DNA of 64,000 nt from Bacteroidota bacterium (lineage in GTDB: Bacteria > Bacteroidota > Bacteroidia > Bacteroidales > F082), in assembly GCA_016715945.1 (NCBI GenBank), contig JADJXJ010000001.1:1488001-1552000 (forward strand), in the 5' to 3' direction. The notes below the pieces were generated by a model. That model made no database searches and was not told the DNA's origin. It saw nothing but the letters and a program-made list of their open reading frames with translations. Positions 27,577-36,749 of this stretch are shown one piece after another (the stretch's first letter is position 1; every line of letters begins with the position of its first letter). The translations under genes and the position numbers were made by a program.

Positions 27577-29439
27577 TTAGCGTTTTAGTTCGATGATCCG
27601 GGCCGACATGGCCGGTACCGAAATGGTACGAAGCTGGTCGAACCAGGTGCGGTGGAGCACATCGGTACCCGAGGTGAAACCATCCAGGTTTTCAGCAAAA
27701 CGTTCCGTGGTAAATGTGCGGCTTTCTTCGTTGTTGTTCAGCACCACCATCACCGATTCGTTCTCATCGTGCCTGAAATAAACGTAAACTCCGTTTTCGG
27801 GGACATAGTGGGTAGTTTTTCCGTAGTGGATCACCTTTTTATTTTTTCGCCAGTTGAGCAACATTTGCATGAAATCCAGCGCCTCGAGCTGGGTGGGCTT
27901 GAGGTTCCTGCGGTCTTTTACGCTGCTTTCATCGCCGGGCCATCCGCCGGGGAAATCTTCGCGGATAAATCCATGTCCGGAATGTTCCCAACCGGTCATG
28001 CCAATTTCTGTGCCGTAATAGATCTGCGGGATGCCTCGTACCGTGAGCAAAAATGTCATGGCCATACGAAACTTGCGCATATCTTCGCCCAGGGCCGTAA
28101 AGATGCGATCGGCATCGTGGTTGTCGGCAAAGACCACAATATTCATGGGTTCGGAAAACAAAAAGTCGAGGCTGAGGCTTTCGTAAAGACGGGAAACACC
28201 TGTGCTCCAACCATTTGACTCATTAAAGGCATCGCGTATGGCATATTTGAGCGGGAAGTCGAAGAGATGTTTCAGCTCCGAGTCGAAACCGTTGGCATTG
28301 GCCGCACGGCCCATCCAATAGGCCACCTGAGGGGTGGTGTTCAGCCATACTTCGCCCACAACAGAAAAATTGGGGTATTCCCGGTTGATGCGTTGTTTCC
28401 ATTGCTTCATGAAAGTCTTTCCGCTGTAGGGATAAGTATCTACCCGGATTCCGTCCAGGCCGGCATATTCTACCCACCATACGCTATTCTGAATGAGGTA
28501 GTTAGCAACAAACGGATTGTCCTGGTTGAAATCGGCCATGCTGGTATCGAACCAGCCGCGCAACATGCGCTTTTTATCGGCTTCCGAGGCGTAGGGGTCG
28601 GTGAGGGTTCCCCCACGGTAGTTCGATCGGGTGAATTCTGGCCAACGGTTGATCCAGTCGGAAGAGGGAAGGTCGTTCATCCACCAGTGGTTTGTGCCGA
28701 AATGATTGAAAACCATGTCTTTAACTATCTTCAATCCTTTGTCATGGGCTTTGGCTATGAACCTGACATAGTCGTCGTTGGTTCCGAATCGGGGATCAAC
28801 TTTGTAAAAATCGGTTATCGCATAACCATGATAAGAAAATGCGGGCATGTTGTTCTCGAGCACCGGATTTAGCCAGAGGGTCGTCACAGCGAGCTTGTTG
28901 AAATAATCAAGATGCGCCTCGATGCCGGCCAGGTCGCCACCATGCCGTCCGTCGGGATTTGATCGATCGGCCTTTTCGAGCATACCCGGCATGTTGTCGT
29001 TGTTTGGATTGCCATTGGCAAAACGGTCGGGCATAAGCAGGTAAATGACGTCGGAATTGTCGAATCCCCCACGCAATGCCGAGCCAGGTTTGCGGGCTTT
29101 GAGTTCGTAATTATATACCAGTGGTTTTTTCCGCAGGCCGCTGAAACTCAGCTGCATGTTGCCTGGTTGTGCTTCCGGACGGATGAAAAGATTGATAAAC
29201 AAATAGTTCGGATTTTCAACCATTACCACATCCCTGAGCTCGACCCCCGGATATGAAAGGCTGACGCGGGTTTTTCCGATATCTCGCCCATACACCATAA
29301 GCTGCAGTTCACCCTCGGCCATTCCGGTCCACCAGAAGGGAGGCTCAATGCGGCTGATTTCCTGGGCCTGAAGGAAATTGTGTCCCGTAAAAAGGACAAA
29401 GGCAAAGGCAAGTAAACGGTGAAAACGGGAAATTTTCAT
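27577..29439 (-). CDS. GH13 neopullulanase/cyclomaltodextrinase-like enzyme (SusA-like)
   Basis: 620 residues; signal peptide LLAFAFVLFTGHNFLQAQ. An N-terminal Ig-like domain (about 25-125, RIEPPFWWTGM) is typical of Bacteroidota cyclomaltodextrinases. The barrel has region I DMVFNHFG, LDGIRVDTYPY (nucleophile Asp ~331), VVGEVW (acid/base Glu ~360) and FADNHDADR (~438). A short C-terminal beta domain ends with the AMSARIIELKR strand. It cleaves alpha-1,4 and cyclic glucans in the periplasm. First gene of the three-gene glucan operon; a TATCTTTA box (29480-29487, minus) 40 nt upstream is a one-mismatch -7 candidate. No SusC, SusD or SusR is seen within the window. Confidence 0.93.
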   Translation of the reverse strand: MKISRFHRLLAFAFVLFTGHNFLQAQEISRIEPPFWWTGMAEGELQLMVYGRDIGKTRVSLSYPGVELRDVVMVENPNYLFINLFIRPEAQPGNMQLSFSGLRKKPLVYNYELKARKPGSALRGGFDNSDVIYLLMPDRFANGNPNNDNMPGMLEKADRSNPDGRHGGDLAGIEAHLDYFNKLAVTTLWLNPVLENNMPAFSYHGYAITDFYKVDPRFGTNDDYVRFIAKAHDKGLKIVKDMVFNHFGTNHWWMNDLPSSDWINRWPEFTRSNYRGGTLTDPYASEADKKRMLRGWFDTSMADFNQDNPFVANYLIQNSVWWVEYAGLDGIRVDTYPYSGKTFMKQWKQRINREYPNFSVVGEVWLNTTPQVAYWMGRAANANGFDSELKHLFDFPLKYAIRDAFNESNGWSTGVSRLYESLSLDFLFSEPMNIVVFADNHDADRIFTALGEDMRKFRMAMTFLLTVRGIPQIYYGTEIGMTGWEHSGHGFIREDFPGGWPGDESSVKDRRNLKPTQLEALDFMQMLLNWRKNKKVIHYGKTTHYVPENGVYVYFRHDENESVMVVLNNNEESRTFTTERFAENLDGFTSGTDVLHRTWFDQLRTISVPAMSARIIELKR

Positions 29440-29559
29440 GCGGATTGAAGATTGTTAAACAGAGTTGAAGTTTACTTTGTAAAGATATGAAAATGGCGGT
29501 AAGAGGTTGGAAAAACCGCAGCTACAATTTGGCAGGCGCCTGCAAACGGTTGTGATGCT

Positions 29560-30651
29560 TTAGCAGGTCATGCTTTTGACCAGGCGCTCAATGGTCTGGC
29601 GGTCGGGCTTTCCAGAACCGGTAAGTGGGAGCCGCTCGAGGGTGATGATGCGCCTTGGCAATTCTTGTGCCGGCAGCCTGAACTCGGCTGCTTTCCAGAA
29701 TGAATAGAGCTGACGGGGCGTCAGCCTGCCTTCGAGCACCACAACAGCAATGGCCCCTGCCTCAGGGTCGGGCATTGGAACCACTGCCAGCGGCCCTTCA
29801 ACCAGGTCAGCGAGACGCTGCTCTACAATTTCGGGATGAATCTTCACGCCAGCGCTGATGATCACATTATCGGCCCGGCCCAGGATTTCGAAACTGTTGT
29901 CAGGGTAAAGCCCAACCAGATCGTTGGTTATCAGATGTTTATCTGTAAGCATGGGTGCTTCAATGCACAGGCAACCACGATGGTCGGTGCTCAGGTTGAT
30001 GCCCCTTAGCGGCCTGAACCTGTTTTCTCTGCCAACTCCGTTCACTTTGCGCAAGGCAATATGACTCACGGTTTCGCTCATCCCATAGGTATGCCAGATT
30101 TCGGTCTCCAACACCTGGGCAGATGCTTCGATGGCAGGCGCAATTGATGCGCCGCCTAAAATCAACTTCCGGATACGGCCAAATCGTTCAGGCGATTCGC
30201 TCAGTGCCCGTGCAAACTGAAAAGGCACCATGGCGGCAAAGTCAATTTCAGCTTCCAAACCTTTCAGGGGGTTATCTTCCGGCCTGATTACCAGAAGGTT
30301 CATCCCGGCAAGCAAAGCCCTGACTACCATAATGCGGCCGCCAATATAGGCAGGAGACATGCAGAGCAGCGCGGTTTGCCCTGATTTGAGACCAAAAAAC
30401 TCAATGGTCAGGGCTGCACTGTTGCGCATATGGGTTTTGGAAATCCGGATAAGCTTGGGCTGTCCGGTTGAACCCGAGGTTTGCTGGTCAATGAATTCAT
30501 CCTGATCAAACCACTGGCGCAAAAAAACACCCAGCTCCCGAAGGTGCTGTTCGGGCGAATCTGTAAGCCACAAATGAGTTTCCGGATCCCCGAAAGAGAG
30601 ATGCTTCCCGTTGATGATCAGTGTGTTAGAGTTACCTATACGCATCATCAT
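29560..30651 (-). CDS. menE: o-Succinylbenzoate-CoA ligase
   Basis: 363 residues, a short ANL-superfamily adenylating enzyme. The phosphate-binding loop SGSTGQPK is at about 58-65, with TYGMSETVSH (A5-like motif) near 190 and ILGRADNVIISAGVKIHPE near 265. It activates o-succinylbenzoate with ATP and CoA to OSB-CoA in the cytoplasm, the fifth committed menaquinone step. The ATG overlaps the menC stop by 4 nt. Last gene of the men run. Bacteroidota MenE is shorter than the E. coli enzyme because the N-terminal region is reduced. Confidence 0.93.
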   Translation of the reverse strand: MMMRIGNSNTLIINGKHLSFGDPETHLWLTDSPEQHLRELGVFLRQWFDQDEFIDQQTSGSTGQPKLIRISKTHMRNSAALTIEFFGLKSGQTALLCMSPAYIGGRIMVVRALLAGMNLLVIRPEDNPLKGLEAEIDFAAMVPFQFARALSESPERFGRIRKLILGGASIAPAIEASAQVLETEIWHTYGMSETVSHIALRKVNGVGRENRFRPLRGINLSTDHRGCLCIEAPMLTDKHLITNDLVGLYPDNSFEILGRADNVIISAGVKIHPEIVEQRLADLVEGPLAVVPMPDPEAGAIAVVVLEGRLTPRQLYSFWKAAEFRLPAQELPRRIITLERLPLTGSGKPDRQTIERLVKSMTC

Positions 30652-31694
30652 AGCTCAGGCAATTTCCAACCCAAACCGGAATCATACCATAGGGATGCAT
30701 CGCGGATATATAGCGGACTGGGGATATTGTTGTGATAAAGCTGACCGGTGCCCAGACCTTGTGGCATGTTGTTGTGCAAAGTGGCCGTCCATTGGGCGAT
30801 CGCATTCAAGCCCAGATTCGACTCGAGGGCCGACGTGACCCACCAGCCTATTCCCAGCCTTTCGGCTGCGGCTATCCACAATGCGCTCTTGCGCAAACCA
30901 CCCAATAAACTGGGCTTCAGTATGATGTAATGTGGACGTATGGCATCCAGCAGATTGAACATCTCTTCGTCGGGCTGGCCAGTCAGCTCTTCATCCAAAG
31001 CAATGGGAACCGGGCTCTGCCGGCATAGTTCGGCCATCAGCTCAATCTGGCCAGCTTTTATGGGCTGTTCGATGGAGTGAATGTGATAGTCGGAAAGCCT
31101 TTTGAGTTTTTCGAGGGCCTCGTCCGCACGGAAAGCGCCATTGGCATCGAGCCGGAGGGTAATCTGCTCCGGGCCGTAGTGTTTTCTTATTTCGGCAATC
31201 AAAGCCAGTTCGTCCTCAAAGTTCAGGGCGCCAACCTTGAGCTTGATGGTAGTGAAGCCCCCGGCGATTTTTTCGTTGATTCGGGCTTTCATTGTTGCAA
31301 TGTCGCCCATCCAGATCAGCCCGTTGATAGGAATACCTTTTTGCCCTTCTGTAAAAGCTGACGGAAACAGACACATGCTGCCTTGTTTTTCGAGCGAGGC
31401 CAGAGCGGTTTCGACAGCAAATGCCAGCGCAGGAAAACGAGCAGCGTGCAGAGAAGTGAATTGGTCAACATCCAGGCCATGGGCCGAAAGTTGCGCAATG
31501 AGCTCAGATAGTTCTTGAACCGGATCCGGACTTAGCCCGGGAATGAGGCTGCATTCGCCCAAACCCGTGCGGGCAGGGTCGTCCGGATCGGTAAGGCGGA
31601 TAAACCAGCCATGCTTTTCGGTGAGCACCCCCCGGGAGGTTCCGGCCTCAAAACGAAATTTTAAGGTGTATGGCCTGGCTTTAAACGCGAGCAT
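30648..31694 (-). CDS. menC: o-Succinylbenzoate synthase
   Basis: 348 residues, enolase superfamily. The catalytic pattern is KLKVG (Lys ~150), DANGAF (Asp ~180) and the acidic ALDEELTG (~230), with a final lysine in YIILKPSLLGG (~258). It dehydrates SHCHC to o-succinylbenzoate. It shares base 31694 with the menA stop and overlaps menE by 4 nt, so the three genes are translationally linked. Fits the class of small Bacteroidota MenC enzymes. Confidence 0.93.
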   Translation of the reverse strand: MLAFKARPYTLKFRFEAGTSRGVLTEKHGWFIRLTDPDDPARTGLGECSLIPGLSPDPVQELSELIAQLSAHGLDVDQFTSLHAARFPALAFAVETALASLEKQGSMCLFPSAFTEGQKGIPINGLIWMGDIATMKARINEKIAGGFTTIKLKVGALNFEDELALIAEIRKHYGPEQITLRLDANGAFRADEALEKLKRLSDYHIHSIEQPIKAGQIELMAELCRQSPVPIALDEELTGQPDEEMFNLLDAIRPHYIILKPSLLGGLRKSALWIAAAERLGIGWWVTSALESNLGLNAIAQWTATLHNNMPQGLGTGQLYHNNIPSPLYIRDASLWYDSGLGWKLPEL

Positions 31695-32596
31695 CAGAAT
31701 TGAAGACTTATCCCGTAAACAAGCACAAGCAAAAAGGTTTTGACAGCCTGCCGGCGAAGGTAGGGGTCCAGATCGGCGTAGCCGGGTGAGTTGAGCACGC
31801 CCCTCAGGTCTTTAATGAACAGCGGCATCAGCAACAAAAAGAGCCAGGGGGTGAGCCCATCAGTACGGATAAGGTTGTAGATCGACAAAAGCACAAAAGG
31901 AGTGATAACCAGAAAAATGTGATAAAGCAAGGCGTTGTTGTAGCCCATGATCACCACCAGTGTGCGCTTTCCGCTGAAACGATCGGCAGCCATATCGCGC
32001 ATATTGTTGATATTGAGCACGGCTGTGCTTAGCAAACCCACCGCTGAGGCTGGCAGAAAGATGGCCGGATCGAATTGCCCGTCGAGGACAAGAAAATACG
32101 TACCTGCCACTCCGGTGAGACCAAAAAACAGAAAAACGAAGAGGTCTCCCAGGCTGCGGTAACCATAAGGTCGGCTGCCAACCGTGTATTTAATTGCTGC
32201 CAGGATGGCTGCTAAACCGAGTAAAAGCATGGCTACGGCAGCAGCGCTATTCAGGTTCGACAGGCCAAAAAGCAACCAAAGTCCACTGACCAGCGAGAGC
32301 ATTGCCATGACAATGACCCCTGTTTTCATTTGAGCGGCACTGATGGCTCCGCTTTGCACCATTCGTTTTGGGCCTACGCGCTGGGCACCGTCAGTACCTT
32401 TGGTGGCATCGCCCAGGTCGTTGGCAAAGTTGGATAAGATCTGCAGAAAAAGGGTGGTCAGGGCTGCCCCAAATGCAGCAGCTCCGTTGAACGAGGGCTC
32501 CCTGGCTGCCACAAAAGCTCCCATACCCATGCTGGCAAATGCCAGAGGAAGCGTGCGCAGGCGGGCTGCACTGATCCAGTCTTTGATAGGAGCCAT
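31694..32596 (-). CDS. menA: 1,4-Dihydroxy-2-naphthoate polyprenyltransferase
   Basis: 300 residues, eight or nine membrane helices, UbiA superfamily. The two aspartate-rich motifs for binding Mg-diphosphate are NFANDLGDATKGTD (~66-79) and NNMRDMAADRF (~195-205). It transfers the polyprenyl chain to DHNA in the inner membrane, giving demethylmenaquinone. In Bacteroidota it is often encoded inside the men operon, as here (6-nt gap to menB). The methylase for the last step (MenG/UbiE) is not in the window. Confidence 0.93.
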   Translation of the reverse strand: MAPIKDWISAARLRTLPLAFASMGMGAFVAAREPSFNGAAAFGAALTTLFLQILSNFANDLGDATKGTDGAQRVGPKRMVQSGAISAAQMKTGVIVMAMLSLVSGLWLLFGLSNLNSAAAVAMLLLGLAAILAAIKYTVGSRPYGYRSLGDLFVFLFFGLTGVAGTYFLVLDGQFDPAIFLPASAVGLLSTAVLNINNMRDMAADRFSGKRTLVVIMGYNNALLYHIFLVITPFVLLSIYNLIRTDGLTPWLFLLLMPLFIKDLRGVLNSPGYADLDPYLRRQAVKTFLLVLVYGISLQF

Positions 32597-32602
32597 CAGA
32601 AA

Positions 32603-33427
32603 TCAGGGAAATTTGGGAAAACGATGAAAATCGGGTTCACGTTTTTCGAGGAATGCCCGTTTGCCTTCCTGAGCCTCCTCTGTCAGGTAATACAACAATG
32701 TGGCATTGCCTGCAAATTCCTGCAAACCAGCCTGACCGTCGAGTGCGGCATTGAGGCCAAGCTTGATCATCCGCAGGGCAATCGGGCTGCGCTTCATCAT
32801 AATCTCACACCATTCCACTGTGGCATCCTCGAGCTGCGCGAGTGGCACCACACGATTGACCAGTCCCATCTCAAGCGCCTCGGCTGCAGAGTAGAACAAA
32901 TTCAGAAACCAGATTTCCCGGGCCTTTTTCTGCCCCACGATACTTGCGAGATAAGAAGATCCAAAGCCGGCGTCGAAACTGCCCACCTTTGGACCAACCT
33001 GCCCGAAACGGGCGTTTTCGGATGCGATGGTCAGGTCGCATACCACATGAAGCACATGGCCCCCGCCCACAGCCCAGCCATTCACCATGGCCACTACGGG
33101 CTTGGGCATCGAGCGGATCTTCTTTTGTACATCCAGCACATTGAGTCGCGGAATACCCTGTTCGTCTATATAGCCTCCCTCACCTTTCACCTGCTGGTCG
33201 CCACCACTGCAAAATGCCTTGTCGCCGGCACCGGTCAGGACGATTACATAGATATCCTGGTCTTCGCGACAAATATCGAGCGCATCGGCCATCTCAAATA
33301 CCGTCGTGGGCCGGAAGGCATTGTGCACCTCAGGCCGGTTGATGGTGATCTTGCCGATATGGTTCCATTTCTCGAACAAAATGTCTTTGTACTCCTTAAT
33401 TGACTGCCAGTTACGTTTTGTGCTCAT
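32603..33427 (-). CDS. menB: 1,4-Dihydroxy-2-naphthoyl-CoA synthase
   Basis: The ATG at 33427 gives 274 residues (MSTKRNWQ...), the usual family length. A frame extension to 33478 would start upstream of the likely transcription start and is rejected. The crotonase fold is evident: [11 protein letters not shown] (oxyanion hole and bicarbonate-dependent MenB signature), [11 protein letters not shown], and [14 protein letters not shown] with the active-site Ser/Asp region. It closes the naphthoate ring of OSB-CoA. 112 nt separate it from menD, and a good -7 box lies in that gap, so menB-menA-menC-menE may also be transcribed on their own. Confidence 0.95.
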   Translation of the reverse strand: MSTKRNWQSIKEYKDILFEKWNHIGKITINRPEVHNAFRPTTVFEMADALDICREDQDIYVIVLTGAGDKAFCSGGDQQVKGEGGYIDEQGIPRLNVLDVQKKIRSMPKPVVAMVNGWAVGGGHVLHVVCDLTIASENARFGQVGPKVGSFDAGFGSSYLASIVGQKKAREIWFLNLFYSAAEALEMGLVNRVVPLAQLEDATVEWCEIMMKRSPIALRMIKLGLNAALDGQAGLQEFAGNATLLYYLTEEAQEGKRAFLEKREPDFHRFPKFP

Positions 33428-33475
33428 GAGAATCTTTTTGAAAATAACGCCAATTGATATGTTTGGTTCACTGTG

Positions 33476-33483
33476 CAAAGTTA
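33476..33483 (-). promoter_or_regulatory. Internal promoter -7 element before menB
   Basis: TAACTTTG on the minus strand, exact consensus, 48 nt before the ATG at 33427. A TTTC stands where the -33 TTTG would be (20-bp spacing). Confidence 0.5.
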
Positions 33484-33539
33484 ATATATGAAAAACGAAG
33501 GCAGAAACGCGACCCGACCGAAGCTTCGAATCTCGCAGA

Positions 33540-35234
33540 TCAGGCCATCTTTTGGCTGTTGGATGCCAGAAATTTAAAATAGCATTTCAGCATGGCCGCA
33601 CTTCTGGCTGCGGGGGTAAACACTTCGAGTATCGAAGGTTTGTCGGATGGCGCAAAGAATGCCGGCAAGCTCCGCCGCAGGCTTTCGATATCGCCGGCCA
33701 CGAAATAGTGGAGCCCGTAAGCCGAGGCCAGCCCTGCAGCACTGGTGCGGTGCGACGCCTCGAAAAAACGCTCCAGCAATCCGCTGTCCGATGGACCATC
33801 AATAAACCGGAAGATGCCGCCACCGCCATTGTGGATGACGATGATCTTCAGATCAGGACTCAGATGCTTGTGCCACAGCCCGTTGGTGTCGTAGAAAAAT
33901 GCCAGGTCGCCGGTGATAAGCAAGGTAGGCCGGCCACTGGCCAGGGCAGCCCCGGCCGCAGTGGAAACGCTGCCGTCGATGCCGCTGGTGCCCCTGTTGG
34001 CAAACTGCCTTCGGCCATGCGGATGATCAAAAAGCTGGGCGTAACGCACCGGCGTGCTGTTGGATAGCTGCAGGTCGTAGTCCTCAGGCAAATGGTTGAA
34101 AACTACCTCGTAAACCTTCAGATCGCCAAAGCTGCAACGGTCAAGATACTGATCATGAAGCTGTTTACCTTTTTCCTGCAACTGCTGCCACAGCTGCCTG
34201 AACGTACTTTCACTCCTCTGGATTCGTCCGGACAGCAATGGCAGAAAAACAGATGGCGCAGCAGGAATATGGATGTTGAGATGCTTGTATGTATCAGGAC
34301 TGTCATGGGCGGGATCCACATGCCAGTGCTGCATGTTTTTTGCTTTCCTCAGAAAAGCCTTGATGCGCTTGGAGACCACCTGACCGCCCAGAGTGAGCAA
34401 TATTTCCGGCTCATAGGCCTCCGGTTCCGGCATCACACTCAGGCTGCGGTCGATGGCGCTGACAAAACCATGACCGTACAGGTTGGAGGTGGTTTCGGTG
34501 AGCACAACCACTGAGGGATCGGCGGCAAGCAGGCGCACCGCCTCCTGCACCTGAGGGTCAGGCATCATCTGACCCACAAGAATCATCTTCCGGGTGCTGC
34601 CATTCCAACTTGCAACTAGCTTATCAAGTTGTTGCGGATGAGGCAAAAACTCACCTCGGAGGATGCTGATATCTTTAATTTCGCCCGGAAATTCAGCCGG
34701 CAGGTTGTACAAGGGCTCACGAAACGGCAGGTTGATATGCACCGGCCCGGCAACAGGCCATTGCAGGGCGTTGAGTGCTTCAGCTGACAGGCGGCCGGCA
34801 AACCAGAGGTCATCTTCGTTGTGTACTTCGGCAGGTAGGCTGACACTCTTGCGCACATGCAGATCGAACAAGCCTTGCTGGCGGATGGTTTGTCCGTCGG
34901 CCTGGTCCACCCATTCGGGCGGACGGTCGGCCGTGAGCAGCAGCAAGGGAATGCGCTGATAAAATGCCTCGGCCACAGCAGGGCCATAGTTGAGGGTGGC
35001 TGTTCCAGAGGTACAGGTCAACGCAACAGGTTCGCCTGACTGCTGGGCCAGACCCAGCGCAAAAAACCCTGCACTACGCTCATCCACAATGGTATAGCAT
35101 TCCATGCCAGGCATGTTGCACAATACTGACACGATGGGTGCATTGCGCGAACCCGGCGAAACTACCAGCCGCCTGATGCCACGCCGGCGAATCAGGGTAG
35201 CCAGGTATAAAAGCCCGCTTTTGGGATGTATCAT
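33540..35234 (-). CDS. menD: 2-Succinyl-5-enolpyruvyl-6-hydroxy-3-cyclohexene-1-carboxylate synthase
   Basis: I chose ATG 35234 ([15 protein letters not shown]), 564 residues; the longer frame overlaps the end of menF. It is a ThDP enzyme: the N-terminal [12 protein letters not shown] and [20 protein letters not shown] form the PYR part, and the C-terminal [13 protein letters not shown] to HNGGGGIF stretch is the diphosphate/Mg binding motif. It condenses isochorismate with 2-oxoglutarate to SEPHCHC, the first committed step. 13 nt separate it from menF. Length and motifs match Bacteroidota MenD. Confidence 0.94.
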   Translation of the reverse strand: MIHPKSGLLYLATLIRRRGIRRLVVSPGSRNAPIVSVLCNMPGMECYTIVDERSAGFFALGLAQQSGEPVALTCTSGTATLNYGPAVAEAFYQRIPLLLLTADRPPEWVDQADGQTIRQQGLFDLHVRKSVSLPAEVHNEDDLWFAGRLSAEALNALQWPVAGPVHINLPFREPLYNLPAEFPGEIKDISILRGEFLPHPQQLDKLVASWNGSTRKMILVGQMMPDPQVQEAVRLLAADPSVVVLTETTSNLYGHGFVSAIDRSLSVMPEPEAYEPEILLTLGGQVVSKRIKAFLRKAKNMQHWHVDPAHDSPDTYKHLNIHIPAAPSVFLPLLSGRIQRSESTFRQLWQQLQEKGKQLHDQYLDRCSFGDLKVYEVVFNHLPEDYDLQLSNSTPVRYAQLFDHPHGRRQFANRGTSGIDGSVSTAAGAALASGRPTLLITGDLAFFYDTNGLWHKHLSPDLKIIVIHNGGGGIFRFIDGPSDSGLLERFFEASHRTSAAGLASAYGLHYFVAGDIESLRRSLPAFFAPSDKPSILEVFTPAARSAAMLKCYFKFLASNSQKMA

Positions 35235-35247
35235 GGTGCAAAGTTGC

Positions 35248-36288
35248 TCATTTGGCTTCAAAAAGCCAAGAAAGTGTGCCCGACTTCCAGGCTGTTTCGT
35301 TCCACTCACGCAGGACGTCCGATCCAGCGGTGATGCCGCCTCCTACATAAAGCAGGCTTCGTGTAGCCGAAAAAGCCATGCATCTCAGGTTGACAAACAG
35401 CCAGGCATCGTCATTTGTTGACCAGGGACCTAAAAATCCGGCATAATACCTGCGCCGGTGTTTTTCGATGCGCCGGATCAGCGGCAAGGCGGCCTCTCGC
35501 GGACTGCCACAGACGGCCGGCGTGGGGTGCAAGGTTGTGACTATTCCAAGCCTGCTGGTATTGGCCGTCAAGCTGAAGCGGATTTCCGTTTTCAGATGTA
35601 CTAACCGGCCCGCAGGAGATTCTTTGGTTTTGCCAATCTCAACATGCTCCGCACCGGCCTGCTTTAACTGATCAACGATAAAATCTGTTACAATTTGCTG
35701 CTCCTCAGCCTCTTTAGCCGTCCAGTCCATCCCCTGCCCTGCAGGTATAGTACCGGCCAGCGACATTGTAAAAGCATGATCACCCGTGAATCGCACCAGG
35801 GTTTCGGGGCTTGCGCCCATCCAATGTTCATGCTGACCGTCGGAAAACACGTAAACAAATGCCTCGGGATAGCGGCTGCAAAGTGCAAAAAAAGCACGCG
35901 AAGCTTCGTCAGGTGACAGGCCATGTGTTTCGATGATGCGCGAAAGCACCAGCTTCGAAACTTCACCGGATTTGATGTGATCCAGCACTTCATCGAACTG
36001 AGCCTGATAAGCAGAAAAGCCGGCAACTTCATCAGCCTGGTTTCCGGGCGGAAAACCGGCTGCCGGGTACGAGATTTCAGAATGTTCCTCCATCCCTCCG
36101 GTAATGATGAGCGGCTGAGCCACTGAGTGGTCAAAAGGATAAAACACAAAGCCCTCTTCCCCTGAGGATGGATTGAAAAGTTTCATGCCTCCGGCAAGCA
36201 GATGCACCTCACTGGTTGAGGGCAAGCGCCACGCGGCAAAAGGTACTGCCCGATGGAGCAGCTTTGCAATCTGTGCTTCGTTGACCAA
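35248..36288 (-). CDS. menF: Isochorismate synthase
   Basis: No ATG fits the N-terminus. I suggest TTG at 36288 (346 residues), 11 nt downstream of the thioesterase stop; the longer frame to 36429 runs inside the thioesterase gene and looks unnatural. The chorismate-binding domain has SLAGTIPAG, the KLVLSRIIETHG helix, HLKTEIRFS, TLHPTPAVCGSPREAA and YYAGFLGPW. These include the Lys and Glu residues of MST-type isochorismate synthases. It supplies isochorismate for MenD. In most MenF enzymes the N-terminal half is weakly conserved, as here. Confidence 0.88.
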   Translation of the reverse strand: MVNEAQIAKLLHRAVPFAAWRLPSTSEVHLLAGGMKLFNPSSGEEGFVFYPFDHSVAQPLIITGGMEEHSEISYPAAGFPPGNQADEVAGFSAYQAQFDEVLDHIKSGEVSKLVLSRIIETHGLSPDEASRAFFALCSRYPEAFVYVFSDGQHEHWMGASPETLVRFTGDHAFTMSLAGTIPAGQGMDWTAKEAEEQQIVTDFIVDQLKQAGAEHVEIGKTKESPAGRLVHLKTEIRFSLTANTSRLGIVTTLHPTPAVCGSPREAALPLIRRIEKHRRRYYAGFLGPWSTNDDAWLFVNLRCMAFSATRSLLYVGGGITAGSDVLREWNETAWKSGTLSWLFEAK

Positions 36289-36299
36289 GCCCGTTATGT

Positions 36300-36728
36300 T
36301 TATCTGGCAATGACAAAATTGGTGAGCCGGCAGGTGGACACCATCCTGCCCTGCTCGTCCATGATGTCGATATTCCAAACATGGGTATTGCGCCCACGGT
36401 GGATAAGCCTTGCTTCGGCAAACACCCATCCTTCGCGCACTGCACGCAGGTGGTTGCCACTGATTTGTGCACCTCGCACCTCGTACTTTTCGCGATCGAC
36501 AAGCAAAGCCGAACCAAAACTTCCGACTGTCTCGGCCAAAGCCAGGCTGGCTCCGCCATGCAACAGCCGGTTGGGCTGAAAAGTGCGATGGTCAACCGGC
36601 ATGCGCGCCTTGAGGAAACCTTCGGCTACCTCAAGATATTCAATACCAAGCTGTTCCATCAACGTCCCTTTGTTCAGGGCATTGAGCTGGCTCATCTCGA
36701 GCGAAGCAAAATCAACAGGCTTTTCCAT
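36300..36728 (-). CDS. Hotdog-fold thioesterase, candidate DHNA-CoA thioesterase (MenI)
   Basis: 142 residues, PaaI/YbgC-type hotdog fold: LLHGGASLALAETVGSFGS is the active-site helix region (G-G-x2-x-A-x2-E), with VRGAQISGNHLRAV as the substrate loop. First gene of the menF-menD-menB-menA-menC-menE group; its position suggests it removes CoA from DHNA-CoA, the step done by MenI in E. coli. This is inference from context, since the family is broad. The gene ends 11 nt before menF and lies 21 nt after the S9 peptidase stop. Confidence 0.82.
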   Translation of the reverse strand: MEKPVDFASLEMSQLNALNKGTLMEQLGIEYLEVAEGFLKARMPVDHRTFQPNRLLHGGASLALAETVGSFGSALLVDREKYEVRGAQISGNHLRAVREGWVFAEARLIHRGRNTHVWNIDIMDEQGRMVSTCRLTNFVIAR

Positions 36729-36749
36729 TTATCAAACCAGGTTTAAGTT

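Noticed and set aside
36289..36429. N-terminal extension of menF inside the thioesterase gene
   Set aside because: The encoded residues (CRSKAYPPWAQYPCL) look like a shadow frame; a TTG start just after the thioesterase stop gives a normal length.
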